In this document: positions 23,321 to 34,434 of the stretch, one piece after another
Position numbering within the stretch: the stretch's first letter is position 1
How the letters are laid out: each line of letters starts with the position of its first letter
Assembly: GCA_017311315.1 (NCBI GenBank)
Contig: CM029654.1
Coordinates: 10,103,448 to 10,167,447 of the forward strand
Direction of reading: 5' to 3'
From: Dendrocalamus latiflorus
Lineage: Eukaryota; Streptophyta; Magnoliopsida; Poales; Poaceae
Length of the DNA: 64,000 nt
Notes under the pieces: model-generated
What the model was told of the DNA's origin: nothing
Seen by the model: only the letters and a program-made list of their open reading frames with translations
The model's database searches: none
Program-made: the position numbers and the translations under genes

Positions 23321-23959
23321 TGCGTCAGCTTTGAGGTCACATTAAAAAACGATATGGCTTTGGTCTAAAATAATGCCGTAATAGTTGTTAAATTTTATGA
23401 AGTATTTAATTAAAATAAAATGAATAAAAATAGAAAAAAGAGAAACACTATTATATCTCTATAAATAATATAAAGAAAAAAATAATTACATTAAAAAACT
23501 AATATATTCTAAACAGCTAAGCCAAAAACTAAAAATTATTTAAAACGAGGTCTTACTTTGTTTTTTCGGCTTTTCGGCCCACTTTTCACTTCCGAATTAT
23601 CCAACTGTGTGATTGTTAATGCCACCGGTTCATTTTCTTTCTTGTATACGTTCGTTCTTTCCCAATGACGCTGGATGCAGGCGTACACATTGTCACGTGT
23701 GACGCGTGTGATAGGAACAATGATCATAGTTGCTTTGTTTACTTGTTTCTTGACGTGTTACAGAATGGATAATTGTCGTACAGTCAGTTCTCATCATTAC
23801 TAGTTTGCATTTGTCTCGTCCGTTTGGGCTCTGGAATGAGGGAATTCTACATTTTTTTTGGCATAAAACAGTATAATTCTTGTATAAATTCTATAAGGTT
23901 ATTGGTTATGTTTCAAACGGAGCTTTAACTTCACTACAAGAGCTTGTCTATTTGGTGGT

Positions 23960-24720
23960 GAAATATTATGATGAAAGCTTGTTTTGCCACTATAGACCAT
24001 AATTATAGTGACAAAATATTTTTTGCTCACCGCTTCATCTATAATTAGTGATGAAATATTAACTCATCACAATTCAATTTGGTAGTGACAATTTTTCAGT
24101 GATGAACTATCATGCCGTGCCTACTTAATTTATAATTAGTGGCAAAATATTTAGTTGTCACAGTACGCCTCAGTAGTGATGATTCTTTAGTGATAAAGTA
24201 TCACATAGTCACTATTTGATTTATAATTATTGGCAAAATATTTATTGGTCACAGTACGCCTTAGTAGTGACGATTCTTTAGTGGCAAATTATCATGGTGT
24301 CACTACTTGATTTATAATTAGTCCCAAAATATTTAGTCGTCATAGTACAACTTAGCAGTGACAATTCTTTAGTGACGAACTGTTACGCTGTCACTACATG
24401 ATTTATAATTAGTGGCAAAATATTAAGGTATCACAATACACCTTAGTAGTGATGATTCTTTAGTGATGAACTATTAGGTTGTCATTACAGTGTTTATAAT
24501 TAGTGGCAAAACTATTTTAAGCCATCATGCTATACCTCAGCAGTGATGATTCTTTAGTGAAGAACTAGCACATTGTCACTACTTGATTTATTATTAATAG
24601 CAAAATATATTTCAACACAGTACACGTTAGTAGTGATGATTCTTAAGTGATGAATTACGAGATTGTCACTACAAGATTTATAAAATAAGTGGTAAAATAT
24701 TAAGTTGTTGTAAAATATGT
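23960..24720 (+). repeat. Subterminal repeat array of the first CACTA element
   Basis: About six tandem units of roughly 120 bp, each containing GTGATGATTCTTTAGTGA, then TTGTCACTAC, then GATTTATAATTAGTGGCAAAATATT. They are diverged from each other. The mirrored right end (33330-33754) has a shorter, less regular set of the same words. Confidence 0.85.
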
Positions 24721-24729
24721 TTGAATCGT

Positions 24730-25351
24730 CGTGTTCTTGATGACACAAAACAATAGCCACTGCACATATTTAGGGTACGCAGCTTATTTTGATTGTTGTA
24801 GTAGTTTTTCTTTCTTTTTTTGTTCTGCATGTTCGTGGAACGCCTGATCGACCAACTACTATTGCTTATCTTAAGCAAATTTTGTTGAATTTGTTCTGAT
24901 GAAGTTTACATGCAAGGACATGTTGGAGTGCTCTGATAGATGGCCTAGGTAGGTTATGTGCACCAAGTATACAAGTCGTAATTGAATTAATTTTAATTTG
25001 TAATGGCACTCTGTCCTAGTTAAACATGGTTGCATTTCAATTGCACACTGCATACAAGTTATGCCTCTTGACTCAGCTTGTGGGACTGTACCTAGTTTAG
25101 GCCCACAATGCAGCGAGCATATGCATGGCCGTATGGATCGTATCGATGCCGCTCGGATGATATCTTGGAAGCATGCAGCGATTGGAGAACTGATATATAT
25201 CCCCAAACCTACTTAGATAATCCTCACATCCTTCTGTTGAGTAACTGACCTGCCTGAAATCACGCAACTTGGCCAGGCTCGCGCAACAACTCTGTGGCGG
25301 TGCTAGCCCCTCCAACCTGTTCACCCTAAGCTTCACATATAAAAGGCCGTG
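24730..25351. other. Unique interior of the first CACTA element, left part
   Basis: No domain in any frame. It continues after 32599 up to the right subterminal array (32599-33330), also without a gene. Confidence 0.5.
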
Positions 25352-25356
25352 TTCTC

Positions 25357-25600
25357 TGTTAGGAAACTTGGACTCTATCCAAGAGTCCTGATCTAATTGG
25401 GCACCCCACCGTAGACTATAAATAGAGAGCCATACCCCCCTCATTATGTACGCATGAAAGAAAAGCAATAAAGAAAGACCGGGAGTTCTCTCTACCTCTC
25501 TGTGTGTTCAATCTATTCTCTCTGTGATTCTGTGATTGATTCGTTCTTGTTCTAAGCAGAGAAATCGTTCGGACTGGTCGCCAGCGACGGTTTCTCAACA
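25357..25600 (+). repeat. 5' LTR of nested copia element
   Basis: 244 bp, TG...CA. It contains CTATAAATAGAGAGCC (about 25416-25431), a good TATA box, so transcription would begin roughly 30 bp downstream. Followed by CGTTATCAGCACGA. Confidence 0.95.
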
Positions 25601-25601
25601 C

Positions 25602-25615
25602 GTTATCAGCACGAC
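25602..25615 (+). other. Primer binding site of nested copia element
   Basis: GTTATCAGCACGACT directly follows the 5' LTR. Several plant copia families use a TTATCAGCACG site matching an internal part of initiator tRNA-Met (half-tRNA priming); this assignment comes from family knowledge. Confidence 0.65.
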
Positions 25616-25719
25616 TTCGCTCTGGTGAACGAGGTAATCATCGAAGCACAGATTGAATTTTCTAGATCGCTTTTGAATCTGTATTTTCTTTTCGCGTTCT
25701 AGATTGAAATTCTACGGTA

Positions 25720-25925
25720 CAAATCCGCCCTAATCTACCGCGAGCAGACTTGAAGTCGCCGGCACAATGCCGATCGGTAGATTGTGAAACGGGGTAGATG
25801 TTGATTGCACTGTAGAACGATGCAAATCCGCCCTAAATCTACCGCGAGCAGATCTGAAATCGCCGGCACAATGTCGATCGGTAGATTATGAAACGGGGTA
25901 GATGTTGATTGCATCTAGATGGGAA
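25720..25925 (+). repeat. 103-bp tandem duplication in the copia leader
   Basis: CAAATCCGCCCTAA...GGGGTAGATGTTGATTGCA occurs at 25720 and again at 25823 with few differences. Each copy has an internal TCTACCG / CGGTAGA inverted pair. It lies in the untranslated leader, between the primer site and gag. Confidence 0.85.
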
Positions 25926-26109
25926 AACGAAAATTTTGCATGGTGTTGTTTGATCCTGCATGATCACAGCACGAAACAATCTGCATGATTTCATTTGATC
26001 CTGCATGATCACTGAACGAAGAAATTTCGCATCCCTTTTTCCTGTTCAATTTTGCATAATCACTACATGAGAAATTTGCATTGTTTTATCTGTTCGGCCA
26101 TTGCATTGC

Positions 26110-27030
26110 ATGAAAAACAAAAGAAGCCACCGTCGGCCGTTGGCAGACAACTAACCACCGCCTCCCGAACGAGGCGCCGCCGTTGTTGCGCCTGCATGCG
26201 CACCGTTGGCCGCCGGCCGGCAGCCGGCCGGGATGGCCCGGAGCACCCGCGCGCGGCCACTGGACTGCATCCCCACACTCGCCGCTTGAAGCGCCCGTCG
26301 GTGTCGCCTAACAGCCGGTCACCGCCGCCCCGCATGGCGCTGACGCCGGCCCGTAGCTGCGCCTCCCCGTGCACGCGTGCGCTGCCCGGTCACTGCCCCT
26401 CTGCACAGGGCGACGCCACAGCTTGCCGCCGGCATATCCCGGAGATGATGCATCGGGCCACTGCGCCACATCCCCCATCGCCGGCGCCCCGCAAGGCGCC
26501 GCCACCGGCCGTCGCAGCCCCCGCATGGGCTCCGCCCAACCCCGCGGTCCCGCATGGCCGCCGGTGCCCCCGTGCCGCCGCACGGCGCCCTGGCCGCCTC
26601 CACGCTTTCGCCAGCCCCGCACCGGCCTCCCAGTCCCTCCGCCGCGCCCAGCATGGCGTTACGCCCGAAGAGCCGCCGCCCAGCGCGCCGGCCTCGCCAG
26701 CTCCCCGCGGCACCTCCTCCGTGCGCCGCCCGCAGCCGGCGCATCGCCCGCTCGGAGGCCCCGCCTCCTCGCCTCCCGCCGCCGCATCGGCTTCCGGCTC
26801 CGCCGCCGCATCGGCCCCGGACTCCGCCCGCCGAGCCAGCCTTCGCTCGCGCTGGAGGACCTCGCTTCCGTCGGCCCCGCCATGGCCGACCACCGGCCCC
26901 ACCCGCGCGACGCCGCACGGGCCCTCCCTGCCGCCGCCACCTTGAAGTACCGGGCTAGGGAAACCCTAGCCCCGGTTTTGTGTGTAAGCGGGCAGGCCGC
27001 CTGGGCCTGACCGGCATGGGCCACGGGTGA
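26110..27030. other. GC-rich leader block in the copia element
   Basis: Abruptly GC-rich (GCCGCCG, CGGCGC words) between AT-rich neighbours, ending at GGGAAACCCTAGCCCC (26958). It has long open frames on both strands, but only as low-complexity Pro/Ala/Arg, so I read it as untranslated leader or captured CpG-rich DNA rather than a gene. Confidence 0.55.
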
Positions 27031-27580
27031 GGGGGGGATTGAAGTGGGGATGGGCCGGAAAAAAAAAATCCGGCCGGGAGGAGAGAAAAAAAAAGCCCTG
27101 AAATTTGCATACAAGTCCAGATTTTGCATAGAGGCTTCAGTAATTCCGAAAATTACAAATAAGCCCTCAAATTTACGAGCGGGTCCAGAATTTTGCAGAA
27201 AACCCCTCTGTAAATCAGGAAATTGCGCGAATTTTTCTCTGAACTGAAATTTTTGCGCAGAAACCCTCTGGAATTGCAGAATTTGCTGAAATTTAATATT
27301 TTAGCATAAAAGGGCATCGGGAATCTGAATTTTGCATCAATTTTTGCATTTGAAGCTTATTTATTTATGCCATTATTATTCTTTGTATTTTCTGTATTTA
27401 TTTACTGTTTTGGTTAATTGTAATTGTTTAAATTGCTTTTAATCACTGAAATTAGCAGTAAAATTTATAGAAAATGCATAGAAAATTCTGAAACATTGCG
27501 AGAAACTTTTGTACCATTTATTCACTCGCAGTGAATTATTCCATGCATGTCTACCAGCAGTAGACTTATACACATTTAGA

Positions 27581-28370
27581 TGACTAGCATCACGAACTGG
27601 AAGTTCGAGGAGCTGGCCCCGCGTGGCCAAAACTATCTGACATAGGCATCCGATGTCGAGATTGTACTTAGAGCCAAGAAGCTCCGCGTGACTATTGGGA
27701 TTGGCGGACTGAATGACGCCCAACCCATGCCTAAAGAGAATAATTAGGCACTTCATTTTCTCAGGCACCAACTCTGCCTCACTCTCCAGAATGAGTACAT
27801 GGCGGAGAAGAGCGTGTTAGCACTCTGGACCGCACTAAAGAAGCTGGTTTAAGAGGCTAAAGTACACCATTCTTTCTCAAGCAGAGCGAGAGTGGATCAG
27901 ACTGAGGTTTGTCGATGTTAAGACGGTCAGGGAAAACAATTCTGCCTTGCACAGGATTTGTACCCCAATACAGAAAATTGAGAAAATCCTTCCACCCCAA
28001 TGCAGTATAATCCGCACGCAATTATCGTCAAGACGGCTATGAGGAATATGCCGAATTGATTGATATGATGCAAGTTGCGGAAGCTCAGGACGAAGTTCTC
28101 CGCAAGAACTAAGTCACTCAGCCATCTGAGAGCTCCACTGGCCGTGAAGCCAACGCTGGAAGCAACAAGGTGCGAAAGCCCTTGATAGAGAAAAGGGGAA
28201 GGAAGGGTAAGACCGCAGCCCAGAAAGGCAAATCAGACGCTCCACATGAGAATAAGGCTAGCAAGCCAAAACGGGATGGAAAAGGGCAGCATGAAGCCCA
28301 CTTTACATCGGTTGAGGGGGAGAGTTCCGAGCAGCTGCCCGCGTTAATGGAGGTTTAGACCATCCAGGCA
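27581..28370 (+). pseudogene. copia gag, degenerate
   Basis: It begins MTSITNWKFEELAPRG and continues YLTWASD-like text in which the Trp codon is now TAG, then VEIVLRAKKLRVTIG and (other frame) LALWTALKKL, the order of the plant copia gag (UBN2) domain. At least four stops or shifts break it. A Lys-rich tail (28170-28358) stands where the zinc knuckle would be; I see no intact CCHC. Confidence 0.8.
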
Positions 28371-28719
28371 GCAGCACCCCCTCTCGACCTAGAAGCAGCC
28401 AATGCCATAATTTCTCTTGAAGAGAATGTAAACCCGAAAAAAAATATAGCAGATGAAGTCTAGTGCACTGAATGCATTTCGACTTTAATTGTCATTTATT
28501 TTGTGTGGAAGAATATGTTAGAATTTGCATGGATAGTACTTAAGAATTGTTATTTTCTCGTGATGGTTGGATGATATTTGAAGAATTCATTCATTTATTC
28601 AGTTTATGATGGCATGATATGTTCTGATATTGGAGTATTTTATTTATGTGTTGATTGTCTTCTCATACATGTTAATAAATACCCTATATTAGAACACGTG
28701 TAGCGCCCTATGAAGGAAG

Positions 28720-29270
28720 TGTGCTTAGCTAGCAGCGGCACAACGCATATCATCTTAAGAGAGATTGAGTATTTTTAGTCGATTCGTAAGAGCACTAGCA
28801 GCCTTACGACAATCGCCAGAAGCGATGCATGTATAATTGGTTCAGGAAGAGCCACAATGGGCACAACTTTAGTCATTGAAGAAGACTTATTGTACCCAGA
28901 ATCGGCTAGAACTCTCCTAAGTTTTAAGAATATTTGCGCCAACGGTTTCCACGTTGAGACTAAAGTAGAGTACGGTGAGGAACACCTACTCATTACGAAG
29001 CGCGAAGAGAATGGCAAAAGAATATTAGAAAACTTCCTTCACTTGAAACTGGGCTATATTATACCAACATTAAGGCGCCTGCAGCGTACACTGTCCTGAA
29101 GACGGTATTTAGAAGCTCTGAACTCTTCTGTCTCTGGCATGACAGATTAGGCCACCTAGGTCTTAGGATGATGAGAAACATAGTAAATAACTCGCATGGG
29201 CATAATATTAATGAAGAATTTCCCAATCATGAAGATTTTGTGTGCCCTGCATGTGCACCGGGAAAATAAT
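28720..29270 (+). pseudogene. copia protease and pre-integrase domain
   Basis: SSGTTHIIL (about 28732) corresponds to the aspartic protease active site, with Ser where the catalytic Asp of D-S-G is expected. Then LLITKREENGKRI, and LWHDRLGHLGLRMM with CPACAPGK (29128-29270), the HHCC-type pre-integrase zinc module. Stop codons separate the pieces. The missing Asp makes the protease inactive as written. Confidence 0.75.
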
Positions 29271-29900
29271 AACTAGTCCCTCCACTCTGAAAGTGAAGGA
29301 CGAAGTCCCTGCATTCCTGGAACGCATCCAGGGAGACATTTGCGGTCCCATTCAGCCCATCTCAGGGTCATTCAAGTATTTCATGGTGCTCATTGACGCT
29401 TCTTCGAAGTGGTCATATGTGGGTTTGTTGTCCACGAAAAACCACGCCTTTGCAAAATTGATCTCGCAGATCATTCGCATCAGAAATGTGTTTCCTGATC
29501 ATCACATCAAGTCCATCAGAATGGACAACGCTGGCGAATTTACTTCAAAGGCATTTGATGATTATTGCATGGCGATGGAAATTGCAGTTGAGCACTCGGT
29601 ACCGCATGTCCATACCCAGAATGGTTTGGCAGAGGTTTTTAATTAAGAGAATTAAATTTATTACCCAACCCCTCTTGCATAATTGTAATTTGCTAGCTAC
29701 ATGTTGGGGACCCGCAGTCCTACATGCAGCAAATCTCATCAATCTTAGACCTTCGGCCTAAAACATCCATTCACCTCTGCAACTAGCGCAAGGGCCACCA
29801 CCGAAACTTTCCCAACATTAGGGGGAGGAAATCAACCCCTTGATGAAGAATGTCGGGAAATTACGTGGTAAGCCTGGGGAATCCATGCGGATGACCCACG
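29242..29900 (+). pseudogene. copia integrase core
   Basis: Seen: ERIQGDICGPI (first Asp), IKSIRMDNAGEFTSKAF (second Asp) and THTQNGLAE-like text (Glu), the D,D-35-E triad of retroelement integrases, in one frame up to a stop near 29645. Remnant text continues in other frames to the intact GGGGGAGG word at 29820. The enzyme would join element cDNA to chromosomal DNA. Confidence 0.82.
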
Positions 29901-30220
29901 CACAATAGAAGTCCAGAAGACAAGAGAAGTCCAGAAGACAATTGATTTGCGAGCATTGGCAAATCAGCTGCCTGATCACTTTAGTGATTTGAAGAGCGTG
30001 ACTAAGTCGCATGTGCCTGCACGCACTGCACCGGAGAGGGTTGAAATACCACAGAAACAGAAGGTATCCTTAATCTCGTCCAGAGGCCTCAGAAAAATAA
30101 TAAAGGACGAGAACTCCGGTTCCTCGAATCCTTAGTAACCGGGGACGCCTGGCGAAAAAGGATAAGCGGGATTTATCACAGCCGATCATTAAAGTCCCCC
30201 AGAATGAGAAGGGGAGCCAG

Positions 30221-31567
30221 TTGAGACCTGGCACAAGTATGACACCTTCAGAAAAGGGCATACCGGATCTGAATATCCCCATCGGCATGGATGTGTGCGC
30301 ACACATCGGAGCCGAAAAACTAAAGGGACTTGCCACCGCAATTGAAAAAAGCGGTGCGCAAGGTGAAACTCCAGAAGGAGCAACTCATGAAGAAATAGCT
30401 ATAAATTATGTGCACACGGGAGAGTCCCTGAATAGGACAACAGCTAATATCGATATCTACTTCGCAAAGAAAATTGCCACCATCATCGATCTTGATCCCG
30501 AGCCTGCATCGCTCGCTGAATGTAAGAAAAGATCAGATTGGGAAGATTGGAAGAAGGCAATAGCAACTGAATTGCTATCTCTGAATAAAAGAGAGGTGTT
30601 TGGGCCCGTATGCCGCACACCTCCCCACATACACCCCGTTGGGCACAAGTGGGTATTTGTTCGAAAGAGAAATGAAAGAAATAAAGTAGTGAGATACAAA
30701 GCAAGGCTGGTAGTCCAAGGTTTCACTCAACGTCCTGGAGTTGATTATGAAGAAACCTACTCCCCAGTCATGAGTGGAATTACCTTTAGATATTTGATCT
30801 CAATGGCAGTGAACTTGAATTTGGAAATGAAATTAACGGATGTTGTGACTGCATACCTTTACGGTAACTTGGATTCGGAGATTTACATGAGAGTCCCTGA
30901 AGGAATTCCTCTCCCGAACCAAGACAGAGCAAATAGAAATCTGTACAGTGTGAAACTCAGAAAGTCACTGTATAGACTGAAACAATCTGGAAGAATGTGG
31001 TATAATCGCTTGAGCGACTTTCTCTACAAAAAAGGCTACACGAACAATGAAGACTGTCCTTGTGTATTTATACGGCGATCCCAGAATGGGTTCTGTATAA
31101 TATCTGTGTATGTAGATGATCTGAACATCATCGGGACAGTAGAAGACATCAAAGAAGCAAGCTCCTACTTAGAGTCAGAATTTGAAATGAAAGATTTGGG
31201 CAAGACCAAGTTTTGCTTAGGCTTGCAGCTTGAGCATGTCCCTGAAGGAGTCTTGGTACATCAGTCGACCTACACCCAGAAGGTGCTCGAAAGGTTTGGC
31301 TTTGAGAAGGCATTTCCCTCGAAAGTACCGATGATCGGTAGGTCTTTACAGCAAGAAAAAGATCCTTTCCGACCAAGGGAAGAGGGGGAGGAAGTCCTGG
31401 GACCGGAATTCCCATACTTGAGTGCAGTGGGAGCACTCATGTATTTAGCAAACTGCACTAAATCGGACATTGCATTTGCCGTGAACCTCTTAGCAAGGTA
31501 CAGTGCAGAGCCCCACCAAAAGGCATTGGCAGGGCATAAAGGACATTTTTCGATACCTCCAAGGTAG
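30221..31567 (+). pseudogene. copia reverse transcriptase, open over 448 codons
   Basis: A long frame covers the whole RT: EDWKKAIATELLSL, HKWVFVRKRN, RYKARLVVQGFTQRPGVDY, MKLTDVVTAYLYG, LYRLKQSGRMWYNRL, and the catalytic YVDDLNIIG (about 31107-31133), with both Asp present. FCLGLQLE and SAVGALMYLANCT lead toward RNase H. After HQKALAG the frame is lost by a shift near 31530, so only the RT part is intact. The start given is the first ATG, not a real initiation site; the protein is normally cut from a polyprotein. Confidence 0.9.
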
Positions 31568-31990
31568 CAAGGACCTCGGATTGTTTTACAGAAAGAATCA
31601 AGATCTGAACTTGATTGGCTATGCAGATGCTGGGTATCTGTCAGACCCGCATACCGCTAAGTCACAAACAGACTATGTATTCCTGTGTGGTGGAACTGCA
31701 ATTTCATGAAAATCGTCTAAGCAAAGCCTGGTAAGCTACTTCGACGAACCACTCAGAAATTATAGCACTGTATGAAGCCGCACGAGAGTACGCTTGGCTC
31801 CACCGAATGGTTCACCACATCCAGCAGTCATGTGGGATGAACATTGTGCAAACCCCCACAATTATCCATGAAGATAATGCAGCATGCGTTGCACAAGTGC
31901 AGACGGGCTATGTAAGCATTTCAACCCCAAGTTCTTCTATGCTCATGAATTGCAAAGATGGACAAGATTAGAGTACTGCACACTAAGACT
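31503..31990 (+). pseudogene. copia RNase H, broken
   Basis: GIKDIFRYLQGSKDLGLFYR, then YADAGYLSDPHTAKSQTDYV with the RNase H Asp, to a TGA at about 31707. Remnants of AHESAWLHRMV-like and ATCVAQVQTG-like text follow in other frames to about 31990. Confidence 0.82.
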
Positions 31991-32340
31991 TGTTCACTAA
32001 GTCACTCCTCGCATCTAGCTTTGAAAGGTGCGTGTGAGGGATTGAAATGATGAGACTTAGAAAAGTGCAGAATTCAGGGGGAGAATTCTCTCAAGCCCGT
32101 TATTAAATCTTGATCATGAAGATTAAGTACCCAAAAATAAAGTCTTGCTGACCAAATGAATTTGGGTGAATTGTACTCTTTTTTCCTTGACGAGTTTTCC
32201 ATGAAGTTTCTCGACCAAGGTTTTTAATGAGGCAATTCGTGCATCGCAGCATCACATGTATCATGTACTCTTTCTCCAAATTTTTCCCACTGGGTTTTTA
32301 TGGAGTTTTGACGAGGCATGAGCATGTTGGGTGAGTGCCC

Positions 32341-32349
32341 AAGGGGGAG
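32341..32349 (+). other. Polypurine tract of nested copia element
   Basis: AAGGGGGAG abuts the TG of the 3' LTR. A second CAGGGGGAG tract at 32075 could act as an extra central-type tract. Confidence 0.85.
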
Positions 32350-32593
32350 TGTTAGGAAACTTGGACTCTATCCAAGAGTCCTGATCTAATTGGGCACCCC
32401 ACCGTAGACTATAAATAGAGAGCCATACCCCCCTCATTATGTACGCATGAAAGAAAAGCAATAAAGAAAGACCGGGAGTTCTCTCTACCTCTCTGTGTGT
32501 TCAATCTATTCTCTCTGTGATTCTGTGATTGATTCGTTCTTGTTCTAAGCAGAGAAATCGTTCGGACTGGTCGCCAGCGACGGTTTCTCAACA
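32350..32593 (+). repeat. 3' LTR of nested copia element
   Basis: Same 244 bp as 25357-25600, with no difference found by eye, including the run of six C in CATACCCCCCTC. Followed by the TTCTC target duplication. Confidence 0.95.
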
Positions 32594-33329
32594 TTCTCTA
32601 CCATGCGTACGATAGAGATAGATAGGTTGATATATTGAGTGTTGTGTGTGTTTTTCAGAAGCTTTAGAGCACTTCCATGGCGATGACTTCCACATAGAAT
32701 CAACACTTGGTGTAGAGTCTAGTCTTTTCTCTTATTCTTCATCCTCATGTATTGGGTTCGTACCAATTGTAGATTAACCATAATATCTTGCTGTATTTCT
32801 TTCTCTTGAAGGTCAAACAAGAATGAAACTAATGGTTGCTGTGTATTCAGCTATAGGGTGGCATGCAAAGTGCTTATCTTGTTTTATAAATACATACATT
32901 TACTTGGTCGTCTTCATTTGATTGTAAAGTACGTGAGCTGTGTGTAAGTGCAAATTAATGAAGAAGAACACAGAGATACATAGGAAGAGGATGGCATGGA
33001 TAGAGCATGTTGCTTAAACGAATCATGGACAAATAAAAAGAGGTGGATGATATTTATGCTCATAGAGGATGATCGGGATCATGAATTTGTAATATGAGAT
33101 CAATGTATAATGCATATGTTTTCTTGCAGCAATGTAACACAAGTACATGATAAATACCATTTTATTTCAACAAGGTTCTTATGATAAGTATAATTACCTA
33201 TAACAACATGTTGTAAATGATATAATGATGGTTTTCTTGTGTCAGCCATAGTGACAATTGCCATGCAATTTTTTTGCCACAATAAAGCATAATACATGTG
33301 ACAATTTAATGTCACAATAAAGTAATATT

Positions 33330-33754
33330 TCACTATTAAAAACAAATTGTGACAATTTTTCTATCACAAATATGCATGCATTTCTGACGATGACATTGTC
33401 ACGCATACTAGTTCTAATTGTGGGGCTTCAGACGCCACTAATTGTTATTAATTTGTGGGAAATAGTTTCGTGATCAGCTGCATTATTTGTGATGAAAATG
33501 ACAACACTAATGTAACTCTTAATTGTGACACATCAAGTTGTCTCTAATGTAGCAATTAGTAGTGATGATTTTCTTGCCACTAATGAATATATTATTTGTG
33601 ATGAATAAAAATTCATCACTATGTTACCAGTGATGCCAATATTAGTGGCGATGTAGTGACGACTCAAAATTTCATCACAGAGCGGTAATTATGATGAGAA
33701 ACCAACTTATAGTGACAAAATTTGTCGTCACAAAAAAGGTAATCCCTTGTAGTG
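33330..33754 (-). repeat. Right subterminal region of the first CACTA element
   Basis: Contains repeated GTGACAATT, TTGTGGCAAATA-like and AGTGATGATTTTCTTGCCACTA words in both orientations, ending CCCTTGTAGTG. It mirrors the left array. Confidence 0.8.
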
Positions 33755-33825
33755 CTTGTTCCAAAAAAGTTCTTAACTAGATCCTTGTTTCATGCTCCAA
33801 AACCATATAGTACTGGATTTTTTGG

Positions 33826-34430
33826 CTATGGTTTATGGCTTTTCGCTTAAAATTTTGAATTATGGCTGTTCGCACGAGAGTACAGAGAGAGAGGTATTCG
33901 CGTGTGATTTTGACTGATATAGATGAAGTCGGGACAGTATTTACTACAATTGACTTGTAGACCCCGTCTTAAAAACATACTTAGTTTGAAAGCCAATTAC
34001 TATAGAAAGTGGGTTTTTTAAACTGTGGCTTATGACTTTTGAATTCTGGCTGTTTGCTAGAAAGAATATGAAGAGAGAGACAGTCACATGCGATTTTGGC
34101 CAGTATAGCTGAAATCGGTACAATGTCTACCACAATCAGCTTGTAGATCCTACCTTGAAAAGACACACTATTTAAAAACTAGTTACTATAGTAAAAGTCA
34201 AATAATACAAGTAGCAAGCCCAAAAGAACTTAGTCGACGGGTGGGTTCTTTTACTCTGTGGCTTATGCTTTTGGCTTATGGTTTTGAATTTTGACTGTTC
34301 ATGAGAGTACGAAGGGAAAAAATCATATACGATTTTGGCCAGTATAATTGAATTTGATATAATATCTATTATAATTAACTTATAAACTCTATTTTAAAAA
34401 AGTATATCATTTAAAAGCTACTTGCTGTCT
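33826..34430. repeat. Three tandem ~200-bp repeat units
   Basis: Units begin near 33826, 34015 and 34250, each with TTATGGCTTTTG..., GAGAGTACGAAG-like, GATTTTGGCCAGTATAGCTGAA, TCTAC.ACAAT..ACTTGTAGA and ATTTAAAA.CTA.TTACT. They match the pair at 22840-23320, so the CACTA element sits inside a cluster of this repeat. Confidence 0.75.
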
Positions 34431-34434
34431 TTAG

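Larger units (their letters stand above)
25357..32593 (+). mobile_element. Ty1/copia retrotransposon, full length, recent insertion
   Basis: Two 244-bp LTRs (25357-25600 and 32350-32593), each TGTTAGGAAAC...TTTCTCAACA, look identical base for base. TTCTC flanks both sides (25352-25356 and 32594-32598). The internal order is primer site, long leader, gag, protease, integrase, RT, RNase H and polypurine tract, the copia order. Identical LTRs imply a young insertion, yet gag, integrase and RNase H carry stops and shifts, so the element probably moved as an already defective RNA using proteins from a relative. Confidence 0.96.
23932..33754. mobile_element. CACTA transposon, non-autonomous, split by a copia element
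   Basis: The ends CACTACAAGAGCTTG (23932) and CCCTTGTAGTG (33754) are inverted copies of a CACTA terminus. The flanking 3-bp sequence is CTT on both sides (23929-23931 and 33755-33757), the correct duplication size for CACTA. Removing the nested copia element and one copy of its target site leaves about 2.6 kb with no transposase frame. Both ends carry subterminal arrays of TAGTGA/TTGTCAC-type words, the usual binding sites for the element's own regulatory protein. It therefore depended on a helper elsewhere. Confidence 0.92.

Noticed and set aside
26052..27129. Up to 297-codon frames in the copia leader
   Set aside because: Open on both strands at once, compositional artefact of GC richness.
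23932..33754. Search for a CACTA transposase in the first CACTA element
   Set aside because: All sizeable frames belong to the nested copia element or are domain-free.
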